Positions 30,740 through 31,018 of a stretch of 31,018 nucleotides of DNA are shown one piece after another. Position numbers and translations under genes: made by a program. The notes below the pieces were generated by a model. The model searched no databases, was not told the origin of the DNA, and saw only the letters and a list, made by a program, of their open reading frames with translations. Positions within the stretch are counted from its first letter, which is position 1. Every line of letters starts with the position of its first letter. The stretch comes from DAOUAE01 sp034433795 (GTDB lineage: Bacteria > Chloroflexota > UBA6077 > FW602-bin22 > DAOUAE01): NCBI GenBank assembly GCA_034433795.1, contig DAOUAE010000033.1, positions 1 through 31,018 of the forward strand, given 5' to 3'.

Positions 30740-30987
30740 GCGAAGGGCCTTCTTCCGTCGTCTGCGCGCAGAGGCAGGGCTCCCCCCGGTCTCCTATCCA
30801 CGGGAGTGCTTCCGCGAGATTTTTCGAACCGGCTGTGTACGCCCGCTCTGGTCCCCTGCCCGTGAGGGTGCTCCCGGTCGGCTTCTCCACACGCGGGGGG
30901 AGAGGAATAGCCCTCTGCGATCTTCGGTAGAGGGAAGACGGAGCAACACTCTCCGCTAGTTCATTCTCCGCGTCTCACGCCCGCTCG
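30740..30987. other. Non-coding region between the copper ATPase and the CRISPR-type repeat
   Basis: I find no gene with a ribosome site here; frames crossing it are not protein-like. A short palindrome GAAG-GGC-CTTC follows the ATPase stop by a few bases but has no T run. If the repeat at 30988 is the end of an array, this is its trailer flank. Confidence 0.45.
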
Positions 30988-31017
30988 GTTTCAATCCCAC
31001 TATGGTGCGATTAGGAC
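30988..31017 (-). CRISPR. Single terminal CRISPR repeat, array continues beyond the window
   Basis: A 30-base unit starts GTTTCAATCCCACTATGG and ends GATTAGGAC. Its reverse complement starts GTCCTAATCGCACC and ends GTGGGATTGAAAC, matching the layout of common type I-B/III repeats, whose last eight bases ATTGAAAC form the crRNA 5' handle. That puts the sense strand on minus, so the array is read leftwards and this is its leader-distal end. Only one copy is in view and no cas gene is seen, so the call rests on the form of the repeat. Confidence 0.65.
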
Positions 31018-31018
31018 G

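Noticed and set aside
30740..30987. tRNA or other RNA gene after the copper ATPase
   Set aside because: I could not find a cloverleaf, a TPsiC-type sequence or any conserved RNA pattern.

Overview
The window is high-GC bacterial DNA, roughly two-thirds G+C by eye. Three things suggest a thermophilic or otherwise high-GC Chloroflexota relative: Thr-Pro-rich extracytoplasmic linkers, a long three-domain IspG, and an HTH/receiver regulator of a style I associate with that phylum. This is an inference from gene content. No rRNA or tRNA gene is visible to anchor taxonomy.

Layout. 1-488: 3' end of a D-Ala-D-Ala carboxypeptidase. 457-3249: a restriction-modification (R-M) locus with a mosaic history. 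An AT-rich cassette (intact DNA methyltransferase plus an EVE-like/NucS-like nuclease gene broken by one extra A in an A7 tract) lies inside the remains of a GC-rich homologous methyltransferase gene, whose promoter, ribosome site and first ~25 codons survive on one side and whose catalytic C-terminal half survives on the other. 3258-9308: a complete oligopeptide ABC transporter operon (two permeases, Tat-lipoprotein binding protein, double ATPase) behind a good sigma-70-type promoter. 9663-12993: an unknown protein, a DUF971 protein and IspG. 13204-16747: secreted proteins of unknown role and a RidA-family deaminase. 16955-20357: a convergent pair of signalling genes (HTH/pseudo-ATPase/receiver protein; membrane hybrid histidine kinase). 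20507-22507: a Ser/Thr kinase with a long Thr-Pro tail, a Trm112-like zinc ribbon protein and a small SPW-type membrane protein. 22709-23408: a VapBC-type toxin-antitoxin pair. 23501-26558: an apparent operon of rhomboid protease, Clp-fold SDH-type serine proteinase, UlaG-like metallo-hydrolase and CPBP glutamic-type intramembrane protease. 26588-27513: a shortened phosphoribosyltransferase-like protein and a small membrane protein. 27743-30739: a Met-rich PepSY-like membrane-anchored protein and a CopB-type (CPH) copper P1B-ATPase. 30988-31017: one sequence with the form of a CRISPR repeat at the window edge, probably the leader-distal end of an array.

The genes fall into independent modules. 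Peptide import, membrane proteolysis and copper handling are each organised as short same-strand runs with clear Shine-Dalgarno sites. The R-M locus, the toxin-antitoxin pair and the presumed CRISPR array mark the window as partly defence or accessory DNA. The R-M locus is the most distinctive part: composition, remnant alignment and two separate promoters all point to insertion or replacement of one methyltransferase gene by a cassette carrying a divergent homologue of itself.
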